Source of the DNA: Pseudomonadota bacterium | Lineage (GTDB): Bacteria > Myxococcota_A > Polyangia > Polyangiales > Polyangiaceae | Direction of reading: 5' to 3' | NCBI GenBank assembly: GCA_023428245.1 | Contig: JAEYYX010000070.1 | Coordinates: forward strand, 1-60,674 | Length of the DNA stretch: 60,674 nt | Shown here: positions 14,922 to 24,291 of the stretch, in pieces | Numbering within the stretch: position 1 is the first letter of the stretch | Layout: every line of letters begins with the position of its first letter | Notes under the pieces: model-generated | What the model saw: only the letters and a program-made list of their open reading frames with translations | Databases searched by the model: none | What the model was told of the DNA's origin: nothing | Position numbers and translations under genes: made by a program

Positions 14922-16529
14922 CTATGCCGTAGCCGAGAAAGATACGCCCGCCTGACGGAACATCGTCATCAAGGTCGCCTTGTCGTTCGACTTTGCGAGG
15001 GCCTCGTCCGGCTCAACCTTCCCCGCCTTGACCAAGTCGAAAAGGCTATCGTTCATCAAGCGCATGCCGATGTTGCGCGAGGTCTGCATCACAGACGGGA
15101 TCTGGAAGATCTTTCCTTCTCGGATCAGGTTCGCGATCGCCGGCACACCCATCATCACCTCAAGCGCAGCGACGCGACCTCCACCCTTCTTCTTACAGAG
15201 CATCTGGGCGATGACACCCTTGAGGCTACCTGAAAGCATGGTGCGAACCTGGTTCTGCTGGTTGGTCGGGAACTGGTCAATGATGCGGTCGATGGTGCTC
15301 GGGGCTGACGAGGTGTGGAGCGTGCCAAACACGAGGTGACCAGTTTCGGCAGTCTCGATCGCGATCGAGATGGTCTCGAGGTCGCGCATCTCACCGAGCA
15401 GGACGATGTCCGGATCTTCGCGGAGGGCGGCGCGAAGCGCCGCTTTGAAGCTCTTTGTGTGTTCACCGACCTGCCTCTGGTTCAACAGAGACTGCTGGTT
15501 CTGGTGCACGAACTCGACCGGGTCTTCGATGGTGATGATGTGCGCTTTGCGGGTCCGGTTGATGTAGTCGATGAGCGCAGCCAGCGTCGTCGACTTACCC
15601 GAGCCGGTCGGCCCCGTCACAACGACGAGCCCCTTCGCCAAGTTGCAGAGAGAGAGGAGCTCCGTCGGCAAGCCGAGCTGCTCCACAGTCAGAATCTTCG
15701 AAGGAATGACGCGGAAGACAGCGCCCATGCCGCGCAAGTCGAGAAAGACGTTCGAACGAAAGCGCGCGAGCCCCGAGATCTCGTGAGCAAAGTCAGTGTC
15801 CTTGACCTCATCGAACTCGCGACGATTGCGCTCGGGCACGATGGGCCAGAGGATCTGGGGCACGTCGTTCTCCGTGAGTGTTCGCTCATCGGCCATCGGG
15901 ACCATGTCCCCATCGAGCCGCAACATGGGCGGGGATCCCACGCACAAATGGAGATCGGACGCCTTGAGGTCGACCATCTTTCGGAGCAGGCGATTGATCG
16001 CGTCGGAGCTCTCGCCAGCTTCTGCCACGAGGCGAGAATAGGGCGAAGGACTGTCCACCTTCTGCAAAGAAGGCTGCGTCGGCTTCTGGGGAACGGGAAT
16101 GGCTCCGGGTCCTTCTTCGCGCGGGCGACCGAGGCTACTGACGCTGTGGACGGTGGGCGAGGGCGGCACGGGCCTCTGGGGCGGATCCGTCGGTTCCATC
16201 CCACTCGCCTCGAGATCGGCGGGCAAGGTGAGATCGAAGGTGGCCTGCACCAGACCCATCTTGAGCTCCGCCACCGCGCGCACGGGTCCGTGTTCGGGCA
16301 AGTCGAAGGTCCACTCCGCGAAACCCGTCGAGAGGGATCGTCGTGCTTCGTTGGTGAGCACACTCTCGAGCATCGCGTTGATGCGCTCGGGGGTCTGAGG
16401 ATCGCCACGCACCTCATTCTCTCCCGCAGGTGTAATGACGATCGTCCGGCGGCCCGGGATCAGCTTCACTTCGCTCGCTCCCACCATGAGAGCCCGCTTC
16501 AACAGATCCTTCACGCTGATTTTGACCAA
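14922..16529 (-). CDS. PilT-type ATPase with duplicated N-domain
   Basis: Type IV pilus retraction ATPase family. The C-terminal core (about 185-530) has the PilT N-domain (KASDLHLCVGSPP), Walker A GPTGSGKST, the Asp box ITIEDPVEF, Walker B DIVLLGEMRD and the His box GHLVFGTLHT. Ordinary PilT is about 350 residues; this one has 535. The extra N-terminal part (about 5-120) looks like a second, degenerate copy of the PilT N-domain (compare VGASEVKLIPG with LKASDLHLCVG), joined by a Pro-rich linker. It could be PilT, PilU or a gliding- or secretion-specific paralogue; no pil genes are near. Confidence 0.92.
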   Translation of the reverse strand: MVKISVKDLLKRALMVGASEVKLIPGRRTIVITPAGENEVRGDPQTPERINAMLESVLTNEARRSLSTGFAEWTFDLPEHGPVRAVAELKMGLVQATFDLTLPADLEASGMEPTDPPQRPVPPSPTVHSVSSLGRPREEGPGAIPVPQKPTQPSLQKVDSPSPYSRLVAEAGESSDAINRLLRKMVDLKASDLHLCVGSPPMLRLDGDMVPMADERTLTENDVPQILWPIVPERNRREFDEVKDTDFAHEISGLARFRSNVFLDLRGMGAVFRVIPSKILTVEQLGLPTELLSLCNLAKGLVVVTGPTGSGKSTTLAALIDYINRTRKAHIITIEDPVEFVHQNQQSLLNQRQVGEHTKSFKAALRAALREDPDIVLLGEMRDLETISIAIETAETGHLVFGTLHTSSAPSTIDRIIDQFPTNQQNQVRTMLSGSLKGVIAQMLCKKKGGGRVAALEVMMGVPAIANLIREGKIFQIPSVMQTSRNIGMRLMNDSLFDLVKAGKVEPDEALAKSNDKATLMTMFRQAGVSFSATA

Positions 16530-16678
16530 GTCCGTCCTCCGTTCGCCCTCTAGGTCGAGCCTCCACCCTCGTGCCCGGCCAGGCTGTCCGCCGCGCGGCG
16601 AAGGTTCACCCTAGATTTGCCCCCACACTACAGCAGATCTCTAAGGCTCAGGGAAACATCTCGCGTCCCCGGAAGAAG

Positions 16679-18238
16679 TCATGGGCGGACGATCACCACG
16701 GTGCCGCGCTCCTTGTTCAAGACAGCGTGCCAGTCGGGGGGCACCTGAGGATCGGTCCACTCGAAGAGAAAAGCCGCGTCCCGAGGTGCGAGATTCACGC
16801 AACCGTGGCTCCGAGCTCGACCGAATTCGTCGTGCCAATAGGCGCCGTGCAGAGCGAACCCCTTATGGAAGTACTGTACGAAAGGCACATCGCGTAGGTC
16901 GAAGGAGTCCGTCCTGTCTTCTTCCCCATCCATCGTGCTCGAGACGGACTTCTCATAGATCATGAAAGTCCCTTGCACGGTCGCTTGATCGCGGTCCGGA
17001 TCGCCCACCCCGCCGCGCCCCGTGCTCACCAGTGTTGCGAAAACCGGGCGCCTCCCTTCGTACGCGACGAGCATCTGATCGCGGATCGAAACATCGATCC
17101 ACTTTCGGTTCCCGACCGCTACGCTCGGAAAACTCTTTCGCTCGGGAACCATCTTGAGAGCGGAGCGCGCCACCCAGAGCCCCTCGCTCGTCTCGACGAG
17201 CTCACGCTCTCTTTGACCTGTGAGAAGATACCCGCGCTTACCGTGCTCATCACGGACCGGCCGAAATTGCCCTGTCTCACTCCGTGACCAGAGCGACACG
17301 CTCCCCCGCAGGAGAAACCCCGCGACGAGAGGCCTCTCCGCATTCGCCCGGACTCCTTCGAAGCTCGTCTCCTGCACAAGCTTCACCCGATCGAGCGGGA
17401 GCAGGTCCATGTCCGTCGTCAGCCCGAAGGCACGCCCTTCGCTCTCGACGAAGTTCAAGAACGCAAAGCCGCTGTCCTTGCGCGCTTGTCCCGAGTGGAC
17501 CTGAGTGCGAAGACCGATATCGACGCCATATGGTTTTGTGAGAGGCTCGCGCAAGAACTCGGGAATCTCCTGACTGAGCGGAAGTCTCTCGGCGAGCTTC
17601 GACTCCCGCGCCCGAGCGAGCCAGGACGCTCCGCGGTCCAGCCCCTTCTGTCCCTCGACCGCGAGCATCTGCTCTTGCGTCGGCAGCTTGAAGTAGCGGT
17701 GGGGCGGCGGGTCCTGACTGAGCGCGTAGCTGTAGGGAGCTCTCTCCCCGCGGGTCGGTCTCCGCGCTCCCTGACGCACGAGTGGGTGGTTCAGGTCGAG
17801 AGATGCGCCCAGTCCGATGCAGACGAAACCGCGCGGATTGATGCGATACCATCCTCCGCGACATCCGTCGTTTTCAATGGACGGGCCGCGCGCATCGACA
17901 ACTGCGCCAGCGCGAAGGTAACCGAGCCGCGTGCGCGAAGGGCCCGTGTCTGTATAGATCCAAGTCCGCACCGCCGTACTCACAAGGCGCACCCCCGTCG
18001 GTTCAAAAGGCGCGTCGTCGTGGTTCGTCCCGAGCACGGAGAGAGCCGCCGTTTTCGGCTCTGCCGCAAAGGCGCCGTGCTCGATGACGAGCCTACTCTC
18101 TCCGTCCTCCGTCTCGAATGGCAACGAACGCGGCTCGCACGCCAGAATGAAGCTCGCGCTCAAGAGAGAGCCCACAGACGCTCGGAGAACCTTCCTCAGA
18201 GCTCCTCTAGGTCGTCTCCTCTTCACATTCTCTCGCAT
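16679..18238 (-). CDS. Lipoprotein L,D-transpeptidase (YkuD domain)
   Basis: Predicted envelope enzyme that cross-links peptidoglycan or attaches proteins to it. ATG 18238 gives a basic N-region, a hydrophobic core and lipobox (FILAC, Cys at about 33). An SH3-like wall-binding region lies near residues 85-145. The C-terminal YkuD domain has HGAYWHDEFGRARSHGCVN with catalytic Cys480. Length 519. The open frame extends further to 18499, but that part overlaps the divergent Nudix gene and has no signal peptide. It runs in the same direction as the PilT-type gene, 149 bases upstream of it. Confidence 0.9.
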   Translation of the reverse strand: MRENVKRRRPRGALRKVLRASVGSLLSASFILACEPRSLPFETEDGESRLVIEHGAFAAEPKTAALSVLGTNHDDAPFEPTGVRLVSTAVRTWIYTDTGPSRTRLGYLRAGAVVDARGPSIENDGCRGGWYRINPRGFVCIGLGASLDLNHPLVRQGARRPTRGERAPYSYALSQDPPPHRYFKLPTQEQMLAVEGQKGLDRGASWLARARESKLAERLPLSQEIPEFLREPLTKPYGVDIGLRTQVHSGQARKDSGFAFLNFVESEGRAFGLTTDMDLLPLDRVKLVQETSFEGVRANAERPLVAGFLLRGSVSLWSRSETGQFRPVRDEHGKRGYLLTGQRERELVETSEGLWVARSALKMVPERKSFPSVAVGNRKWIDVSIRDQMLVAYEGRRPVFATLVSTGRGGVGDPDRDQATVQGTFMIYEKSVSSTMDGEEDRTDSFDLRDVPFVQYFHKGFALHGAYWHDEFGRARSHGCVNLAPRDAAFLFEWTDPQVPPDWHAVLNKERGTVVIVRP

Positions 18239-18419
18239 GGAATTCTTTCGTCCCGAAGAACTGCCCGAGGTCTCTCGAGACCGATAGGCCCCGCTCAGAA
18301 TGGCCGCGCCGGGCGCGGGAATACCACAAGGGGCGACCTGAAAGATCCAGCGAAAGGTCAGCTCGCGCCCCCGTCGGCACTTCCCCACGATCCGCACCTC
18401 AGGCATCCTCCGTCCTGAC

Positions 18420-18884
18420 ATGCGACTCCCCCGCGGACTCTGGAAACTCCTAAAGGAGGTCCTTCGACACCTCCTGCGCCGGCCGGTGGCGGGACTCATG
18501 GTGCTGGCGCGAGACCCCGAAGGAAAGATCTTGCTCGTGAGGCGGGCCGACTCCGGGTCCTGGGCCCTCCCAGGTGGGACAGTCGAGTGGGGTGAGACCT
18601 TTCGTACGACAGCGGTGCGCGAACTTCGAGAAGAGGCTGGGGCGCATGTCTTGTCGCTCGGTGAGCTGCGCGGGGCGTTCTCCGAACCGGGCCGAGATCC
18701 GAGATTTCACGCGGTGACCGTCGTAGTCGGAGCGCAAATTGCCGCCCAGCTCGACGGCCCCGACAACCCTCTGGAAATTCGCGAAGCGGTATTTTTCGCT
18801 GAAAGTGAATTACCGACAGACTTTAGTCACGGCACTGGGGACATTCTCCGACAGATTTTGGCCAGCCCTTCGGTCTGGGAATGA
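18420..18884 (+). CDS. Nudix hydrolase
   Basis: 154-residue Mg-dependent pyrophosphohydrolase. The Nudix box reads GGTVEWGETFRTTAVRELRE with EEAGA following, so all catalytic Glu residues are present. An N-terminal basic amphipathic helix (about 1-22) precedes the domain. The substrate (oxidised nucleotides, nucleotide sugars or others) cannot be told. It is divergent from the L,D-transpeptidase gene and followed by a perfect hairpin at its stop codon. Confidence 0.92.
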   Translation: MRLPRGLWKLLKEVLRHLLRRPVAGLMVLARDPEGKILLVRRADSGSWALPGGTVEWGETFRTTAVRELREEAGAHVLSLGELRGAFSEPGRDPRFHAVTVVVGAQIAAQLDGPDNPLEIREAVFFAESELPTDFSHGTGDILRQILASPSVWE

Positions 18885-18909
18885 GCCCCAGCGGCAATTT
18901 GGGGCTCAT
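18881..18909 (+). terminator. Hairpin at the Nudix gene stop
   Basis: ATGAGCCCC (18881-18889) and GGGGCTCAT (18901-18909) form a perfect 9-bp stem with an 11-base loop. The stop codon lies inside the left arm. The following bases are GTTCCTCC, so the T tract is poor. Confidence 0.6.
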
Positions 18910-18941
18910 GTTCCTCCCCCAATTGGCCGTTTGAATCGAAC

Positions 18942-20243
18942 ATGATGGAAAACGTGGGCCGTACCGTGTCGCTCGAGCCCCTAGGCGACGAGCGGTCCGT
19001 GTCGCACGTGCCTCTGAGCGCCCCCACGCAGTCGGGGACGCACCCGATCACGACCAGCAGCGGACCTCGCTCCTCCGGGGGAGACAAGGAGAACGTGGAA
19101 GGACCGTCTCGCATCCTGATCGTCGACGACGACCACGAAACTGCGCGCGGCATGTCACGTATCCTGTCGCGCGCCGGCTCGGAAGTTCACGTGGTCACGA
19201 GCGGCAGGGCCGCGCTCGAAGCTCTCGGTCAGATAGTGTTCGACGTCATCTTGAGCGACATCGGCATGCCCGAAATGGACGGCTTCGACCTGATCCACGC
19301 CATTCGCGACATCAACGCCGAGGTCCCGATTGTCTTACTCACAGGGGAGCCGACCGTCGGCACAGCTGCCCGCGCCCTCGAAGTAGGAGCTTTCCGCTAT
19401 ATCACCAAGCCGACCTCGCCGACCGATCTGATGAACGTCGTTGAGAAGGCGAGCCAGATGCACCGCATGGCTCGGGTCAAAGAGCAGGCTCGCGAGATCC
19501 TCGGGCGCGAGTCACGCCTCGGAGATCGCGAAGCCCTCTCCAGAAACTTCGATCGCTCGATCGACCAGCTCTGGGTCGCGTTCCAACCGATCGTCGACGC
19601 CCGGTCCCACGAGATCTACGGCTACGAAGCTCTCATGCGCAGTCGGGAGCCCTCCCTACCCCATCCGGGAGCCATTCTCGACGCCGCTGAGACCCTTGGC
19701 CGCCTCGACGAGCTCGGCCGTCGTATCCGCGCGCTCACCGCTCTATCCATCCCGAATGCGATGGGCACGCCGTCCTTCTTCGTCAATCTACACGTCCGTG
19801 ACCTCCTCGATCCGAGCCTGACCAGCCCCAAGTCACCGCTCTTGCCCTTCGCGTCGCAAGTCGTGCTCGAGGTGACCGAACGCGCAAGCTTGACCGAAGT
19901 CCCCGACGTTCGGCAGCGCATCTACAAGTTGCGCGAAGCAGGCTTTCGCATCGCCGTCGATGATCTCGGCGCCGGCTACGCGGGCCTGACCAGTTTTGCC
20001 CTCCTCGAGCCGGAGATCGTAAAGCTCGACATGAGCCTCATCCGTGATGTTCACGTGAGCCCTACCAAGCGCAAGGTGGTCCGTTCGATGGCGAACCTGG
20101 CCCAAGACATGGGCATGTTGGTGGTCGCCGAGGGCATCGAAACGGTCGAAGAGCGAGACGCTGTCGTGGCGCTCGGCTGCGACTTCCTGCAAGGCTACCT
20201 GCTCGCGCGACCAGCTCCGCCTTTCCCGGAGGTCTCCTGGTGA
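18942..20243 (+). CDS. Response regulator with EAL c-di-GMP phosphodiesterase domain
   Basis: 433 residues. A receiver domain at about 52-175 has ILIVDDDHE, phosphoacceptor Asp106 in SDIGMP, the conserved LTGE and the conserved Lys in ITKP. The EAL domain (about 205-430) keeps YEALMR, NLHVRD, EVTER, DDLGAGYAGL, KLDMSL, EGIET and QGYLLARP, which match the metal-binding and catalytic positions, so hydrolysis of c-di-GMP under control of phosphorylation is expected. The stop overlaps the GTG start of the next gene (GTGA), which encodes a diguanylate cyclase. The cognate histidine kinase is not adjacent. Confidence 0.93.
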   Translation: MMENVGRTVSLEPLGDERSVSHVPLSAPTQSGTHPITTSSGPRSSGGDKENVEGPSRILIVDDDHETARGMSRILSRAGSEVHVVTSGRAALEALGQIVFDVILSDIGMPEMDGFDLIHAIRDINAEVPIVLLTGEPTVGTAARALEVGAFRYITKPTSPTDLMNVVEKASQMHRMARVKEQAREILGRESRLGDREALSRNFDRSIDQLWVAFQPIVDARSHEIYGYEALMRSREPSLPHPGAILDAAETLGRLDELGRRIRALTALSIPNAMGTPSFFVNLHVRDLLDPSLTSPKSPLLPFASQVVLEVTERASLTEVPDVRQRIYKLREAGFRIAVDDLGAGYAGLTSFALLEPEIVKLDMSLIRDVHVSPTKRKVVRSMANLAQDMGMLVVAEGIETVEERDAVVALGCDFLQGYLLARPAPPFPEVSW

Positions 20244-21340
20244 ACCGCGGCTTGACTTCACCGGCCTCGCCCCAGATCGAAGAAGCGAGCGAGCCCGACT
20301 CCGTGGCGGCATGGTCCGGCGTCGTCGGCACTCGGCACCGTCCCTCCACCGAAGCTCCCGCAGCCACAGTTCCCGCCCGAGCATGGCCACCTCCGCCTGC
20401 CGCCTCGATCCCGCCCCGCGGCGCGCTCATCAGCTTCGGAGACGTCGAGCCCATCACGGAGCGAGGACGAGTCACCGACTACGGCTCGATCCCTGCCCCA
20501 GTCGAGGTTCGGGATCGCGCCGTTTTTCTCCGTATGGACGGCGTCCACGCAGGGCAGGTCGTTTCGCTGTGCGATGGAGAGATGACGATCGGACGACAGC
20601 CTGGCTCGGACATCGTGATCGACGATACAGGCGTCAGCCGCAATCACGCGCGCCTCAAGAAGGTCGGGAAGGATGTCTTCCTGGTCGATGTGAGCGCTAA
20701 AAACGGCACCTTAGTTCAGGGAGAGCCGCTTCTCGGCCAAGTCCAGCTGCGGGACGGTGACTTTGTTCAGCTCGGACCGCGCGTCGCATTTCGCTTCGCG
20801 CTGGTCGACGAAAAACAAGAGACCCTCTTGCATCGGCTCTACGAGTCGTCCAATCGAGATTCTCTCACGAACTCCTACAACCGAAAGCACTTCGACGAGC
20901 GGCTCGCGAGCGAAATCGCCTATGCCCACCGCCACAACGGAGTGCTCGGTCTGATTGTTTTCGATATCGACTACTTCAAACGCGTCAACGACACCAAAGG
21001 GCACGCCGCTGGCGACGCCGTTCTCAAACACGTTTCCGGGCTCGCCATGAGCCGGCTCCGATCCGAGGACCTGTTCGCCCGCATTGGCGGCGAGGAATTT
21101 GCGATCCTGCTCCGGGGCGTCAGCGTCTCGTCAACCGCCCGCCTGGCCGAACGCCTCCGCACCATGATCTCCGCGAGTCCGGTGCTGTTCGATGGGCAAT
21201 ATGTCCCAGTCACGGTCAGCCTCGGCTGCGCTTCGCTGAACGAGCTCGACAACGTGGGGGGCGAGGACCTCGTCCGTCTGGCCGACGAGCGTCTCTACCG
21301 AGCAAAGACCGGCGGTCGAAACCGAGTTTGTTCGTCCTAA
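20240..21340 (+). CDS. FHA-domain diguanylate cyclase
   Basis: 366 residues. A Pro/Ala-rich head of about 85 residues precedes an FHA domain (about 95-190; MTIGRQPGSDIVIDD, SRNHARL, SAKNGT), which binds phosphothreonine and so could link this enzyme to Ser/Thr kinases such as the two in this window. The GGDEF domain has the active GGEEF (residues 283-287) and an RxxD product-inhibition site (RSED, 274-277) at the right distance. Start GTG 20240 overlaps the upstream phosphodiesterase gene by 4 nt, so making and breaking enzymes for c-di-GMP are translationally coupled. Confidence 0.93.
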   Translation: MNRGLTSPASPQIEEASEPDSVAAWSGVVGTRHRPSTEAPAATVPARAWPPPPAASIPPRGALISFGDVEPITERGRVTDYGSIPAPVEVRDRAVFLRMDGVHAGQVVSLCDGEMTIGRQPGSDIVIDDTGVSRNHARLKKVGKDVFLVDVSAKNGTLVQGEPLLGQVQLRDGDFVQLGPRVAFRFALVDEKQETLLHRLYESSNRDSLTNSYNRKHFDERLASEIAYAHRHNGVLGLIVFDIDYFKRVNDTKGHAAGDAVLKHVSGLAMSRLRSEDLFARIGGEEFAILLRGVSVSSTARLAERLRTMISASPVLFDGQYVPVTVSLGCASLNELDNVGGEDLVRLADERLYRAKTGGRNRVCSS

Positions 21341-21379
21341 TGAATTGTGGTCTGCTCCGGGCCCCAAAAGGAGAACCCG

Positions 21380-21604
21380 GTGTCGATTGCAGTTGATGTA
21401 TTGAAGGCTGAACGAGAGAACCTGAAGGAGCTCTTGAGGACCATCGAGGCGGAGCAGCGGAAGGTCGAGGCTGAGCTCAAGGCAGTTCGGCAGCGCGAGC
21501 TGCGCACGAAGCGCGAAATTGAGGCGCTCTCGACGCTCATCGAGCTCGCTGATTCTGCGAGCAAAGAAGAAGGCGACAAGAGCGAAGGTTCCGAGGGGAG
21601 CTAA
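21380..21604 (+). CDS. Small coiled-coil protein
   Basis: 74-residue protein, charged and almost wholly helical by composition, with heptad-like Leu spacing between residues 6 and 55 and an acidic Ser/Glu/Asp-rich tail. GTG 21380 is chosen because AAAAGGAG ends 6 bases upstream. No recognised family. It follows the diguanylate cyclase gene by 39 bases in the same direction. Confidence 0.6.
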   Translation: MSIAVDVLKAERENLKELLRTIEAEQRKVEAELKAVRQRELRTKREIEALSTLIELADSASKEEGDKSEGSEGS

Positions 21605-21609
21605 GGGAG

Positions 21610-21632
21610 CTGACGGGCAAAGCGCCCGTCAG
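21610..21632. terminator. Convergent-gene hairpin
   Basis: CTGACGGGC (21610-21618) and GCCCGTCAG (21624-21632) form a perfect 9-bp stem with a 5-base loop between the ends of the coiled-coil gene (plus) and the EVE gene (minus). It overlaps the EVE stop codon. It has no strong T tract on either side but is well placed as a bidirectional terminator. Confidence 0.6.
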
Positions 21633-22048
21633 AGCTTCGTCCCGGACATCGCGAGGATCTTCTTGAACTCGGCGGCGGTCACCGGCTGCACGCTGAGGCG
21701 CGCGCGCTTCACGAGAGCCATGTCCTGAAGCTCGGGCTCAGCCTTGACCTCCTTGAGGGTGACATTGCGCACGACAGGCTTGATCGGCGCGACCTCAACA
21801 GCGCTCCAGTCCCCCGCCTTTGCGGTCGGATCGGGGAAGTGTTCCCGGACGATCTTCATGATGCCGACGATCTCTTTGCCCTCGTTCGAGTGGTAAAAGA
21901 AGGCATAGTCGTCGAGCTTCATGGCTCGCAGGTGATTGCGTGCGGTGAAGTTCCGTACGCCGTCCCAGGTACCCCGTCCGTCCGCCACGAGCTTGTCCCA
22001 GGAGTAAACGTAGGGTTCGCTCTTCATGAGCCAATAGTTCCGCGCCAC
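21629..22048 (-). CDS. EVE domain protein
   Basis: About 139 residues forming a single EVE (PUA-like) domain, recognised by NYWLMKSEP at the start and YHSNEGKEIVGIMKIV in the middle. EVE domains bind modified nucleic-acid bases; many such proteins are stand-alone and of unknown cellular role. GTG 22048 fits the family start; the frame also allows TTG 22069. It is the last of four minus-strand genes (ompA-like, rlmD-like, ftsH, EVE). Confidence 0.88.
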   Translation of the reverse strand: MARNYWLMKSEPYVYSWDKLVADGRGTWDGVRNFTARNHLRAMKLDDYAFFYHSNEGKEIVGIMKIVREHFPDPTAKAGDWSAVEVAPIKPVVRNVTLKEVKAEPELQDMALVKRARLSVQPVTAAEFKKILAMSGTKL

Positions 22049-22222
22049 GCGAAGGAGAGCAGAATCCAATCGCGCCGAGAGATCAAGCTCACTGTTGCTA
22101 GAGCGCGTGAGCCGCGGGCATCGAGGCCCGCAGCCCGGAGGGTATGGACAAGAACAAACTCGCGCTCACGGAGGGTCCGTCAGGCGCGAGTTTCGGGCGC
22201 GCAAGAGAGGGAGGCTACTCGA

Positions 22223-24202
22223 TCAATGCACCGAGTCGCTGTCGGTTGCGGTCCGAGCCTTCACGGCCGGACCCAAGAGAACAGCAAGATCCGCTTTCTC
22301 GACGGTCTCCTTGTCGAGCAAGAAGTCACGCAGAGCTTCCAGGTTCGAACGGTGCTCGGCCAGGATGTTCTGGGCTTCAGCGAGCGCAGCGATCAGAATG
22401 CGCCGGGCCTCCTCCTCGATGGTGTGAATCGTGCGGTCAGAAGTTCCACCATCCGTCGCCACCCGCTGACCCAAGAAGGGGTGTTCGGTGCGGTGCTCGT
22501 GGTAGACGGGACCGATCTCGTCGCTCATCCCGAAGTGAGCCACCATGCGGAAGGCGATTTCACTGGCCCGCTTCAGGTCGTTCTCCGCGCCGGAGCTGTT
22601 GTCTCCGAGCAGGATCTTCTCCGCAGCGTAGCCACCCATGAGAACACGGAGGCGCGCTTCGAGCTCCGGCCGCGTCATCATGTGCCGCTCGCCGACAGGG
22701 GTCTGCTGGGTCACGCCGAGCGCCATCCCACGCGGAATGATGGTCACACGCTGGAGCGGTTCGGCGTGGGGAGAGAAATGGGCCACGACGGCATGCCCCG
22801 CTTCGTGGATCGCAACGCGACGCTTCTCCTCAGGATCGAGCTTCGACTCCCGAAGCTCACCGAGCACGATCTTGTCGTAGGCTGCCCGGAAATCCGCGTC
22901 CGTTATCTCGTCAGCGCCGCGACGGGTCGCGCCCAGTGCGGCCTCGTTACAGAGGTTTGCGAGATCAGCGCCGGAGAATCCGGGAGTGTCCGCGGCGAGC
23001 TGATCGATGTCGACGTCGCCGCCCAGGGGCTTGTCGCGGGTGTGCACGCCGAGGATCGCCTTGCGCGCGGCGAGCTCGGGTCGGTCGACGACCACTCGGC
23101 GATCGAAGCGTCCGGGACGGAGCAGGGCAGGATCGAGCACGTCCGGACGGTTCGTCGCCGCGATCACGATCGTCAGATCGTTGCGCGAGAAGCCGTCCAT
23201 CTCGCTCAAGAGCTGGTTCAAGGTTTGTTCACGCTCATCGTGACCACCGCCGAGGCCTGCACCGCGGGAGCGACCGACCGCATCGATCTCATCGATGAAC
23301 ACAATCGAGGGCGAGACCTTCTTCGCCTCTTCGAACAGCTCCCGGACGCGGGCCGCGCCGACACCAACGAACATCTCGATAAACTCGGAGCCGTTGATGG
23401 AGAAGAAGGGAACGCCCGCCTCGCCAGCCACCGCGCGCGCGAGCAGCGTCTTACCGGTACCTGGAGGCCCGACCAAGAGCACACCGCGGGGCACCTTGCC
23501 GCCCAGGCGTCGATATTTCTCGGGCGATCGCAAGAAATCCACGATCTCTTCGAGGTCGCGTTTCGCAGCCTTTTGGCCCGCAACGTCCGAGAACGTCACG
23601 CGCACCTGCGACTCTTTCTCGAAGCGCTTGACGCGCCCCTTCATGATGCCAGCAAAGGGCCCGCCCATCATCTTGGCGTTCCGGCGCGACATCCACGCGA
23701 AGAACCCGAGCACCAAGAAGAAAGGCGCAAAGTTCAAGAGCGTGTACATGAACAGGCCGGGCTCATCGCTCTCAGCCGTGATCGTCACACCTTTATCGCG
23801 AAGCAGCGGCATCAGCCGCTCGTCATGAATCGGCGGCAGGTTCGTTCGAAACTTCTTCGTCTCCTGACCGGAGACGTTGCGCGACTCCTCGAACTCACCC
23901 GAAACAGTGAGTCCCGTGATCTCGACGGCCTTCACGCGGTTCGACTCAACGGCAGTGACAAACTCCGAGTAAGGAATCGTCGGCTCCGCACGCATCTTCG
24001 CGCCACCGATGCTCCAGATCAGATAGAAGGCCAGAAACAGCCCAGGCACGAGCCAGTTTCGAAACGGGCCCGGACTCTCGCCGCCCGGTCCCATTCCGCT
24101 CGGACCATTCCCCCCCGGCTCATCTCTTTCCTTCTGCCCTAAAGACGGAATCGGAAATCGAGAGGGCGAGCGCGAGGGGCGCGGACGGTTATCTTCGGTC
24201 AT
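22223..24202 (-). CDS. ftsH: ATP-dependent zinc metalloprotease FtsH
   Basis: Membrane-bound AAA+ protease that degrades membrane and regulatory proteins. 659 residues. A Pro/Gly-rich cytoplasmic head (1-45) is longer than usual. Two membrane segments (about 50-66 and 150-170) flank the periplasmic domain. The AAA module has Walker A GPPGTGKTLLARAVAGE, Walker B SIVFIDEIDAVGR, the pore motif FVGVGAARVR and the second region of homology (ATNRPDVLDPALLRPGRFDR). The zinc site is HEAGH near residue 469. It lies 89 bases downstream of the rlmD-like gene in the same direction. Confidence 0.97.
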   Translation of the reverse strand: MTEDNRPRPSRSPSRFPIPSLGQKERDEPGGNGPSGMGPGGESPGPFRNWLVPGLFLAFYLIWSIGGAKMRAEPTIPYSEFVTAVESNRVKAVEITGLTVSGEFEESRNVSGQETKKFRTNLPPIHDERLMPLLRDKGVTITAESDEPGLFMYTLLNFAPFFLVLGFFAWMSRRNAKMMGGPFAGIMKGRVKRFEKESQVRVTFSDVAGQKAAKRDLEEIVDFLRSPEKYRRLGGKVPRGVLLVGPPGTGKTLLARAVAGEAGVPFFSINGSEFIEMFVGVGAARVRELFEEAKKVSPSIVFIDEIDAVGRSRGAGLGGGHDEREQTLNQLLSEMDGFSRNDLTIVIAATNRPDVLDPALLRPGRFDRRVVVDRPELAARKAILGVHTRDKPLGGDVDIDQLAADTPGFSGADLANLCNEAALGATRRGADEITDADFRAAYDKIVLGELRESKLDPEEKRRVAIHEAGHAVVAHFSPHAEPLQRVTIIPRGMALGVTQQTPVGERHMMTRPELEARLRVLMGGYAAEKILLGDNSSGAENDLKRASEIAFRMVAHFGMSDEIGPVYHEHRTEHPFLGQRVATDGGTSDRTIHTIEEEARRILIAALAEAQNILAEHRSNLEALRDFLLDKETVEKADLAVLLGPAVKARTATDSDSVH

Positions 24203-24291
24203 GTCGTTTCTCAGGGGGAGGCGAGACTCTCAGGTTCGCTCCCCCGAGTGCTCTAGCACGGTCTCCGAGAAAAACTCCCACCAGAGAGGCG

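Noticed and set aside
15315..16553. 412-codon plus-strand frame over the PilT-type gene
   Set aside because: Shadow of a minus-strand gene with full ATPase motifs; Arg/His/Glu/Asp-rich translation without a domain.
21839..24142. 767-codon open frame antisense to ftsH
   Set aside because: It mirrors ftsH, which has complete family motifs; long antisense frames are common in high-GC DNA. Its composition (Arg/His/Asp-rich, no domain) is not coding-like.
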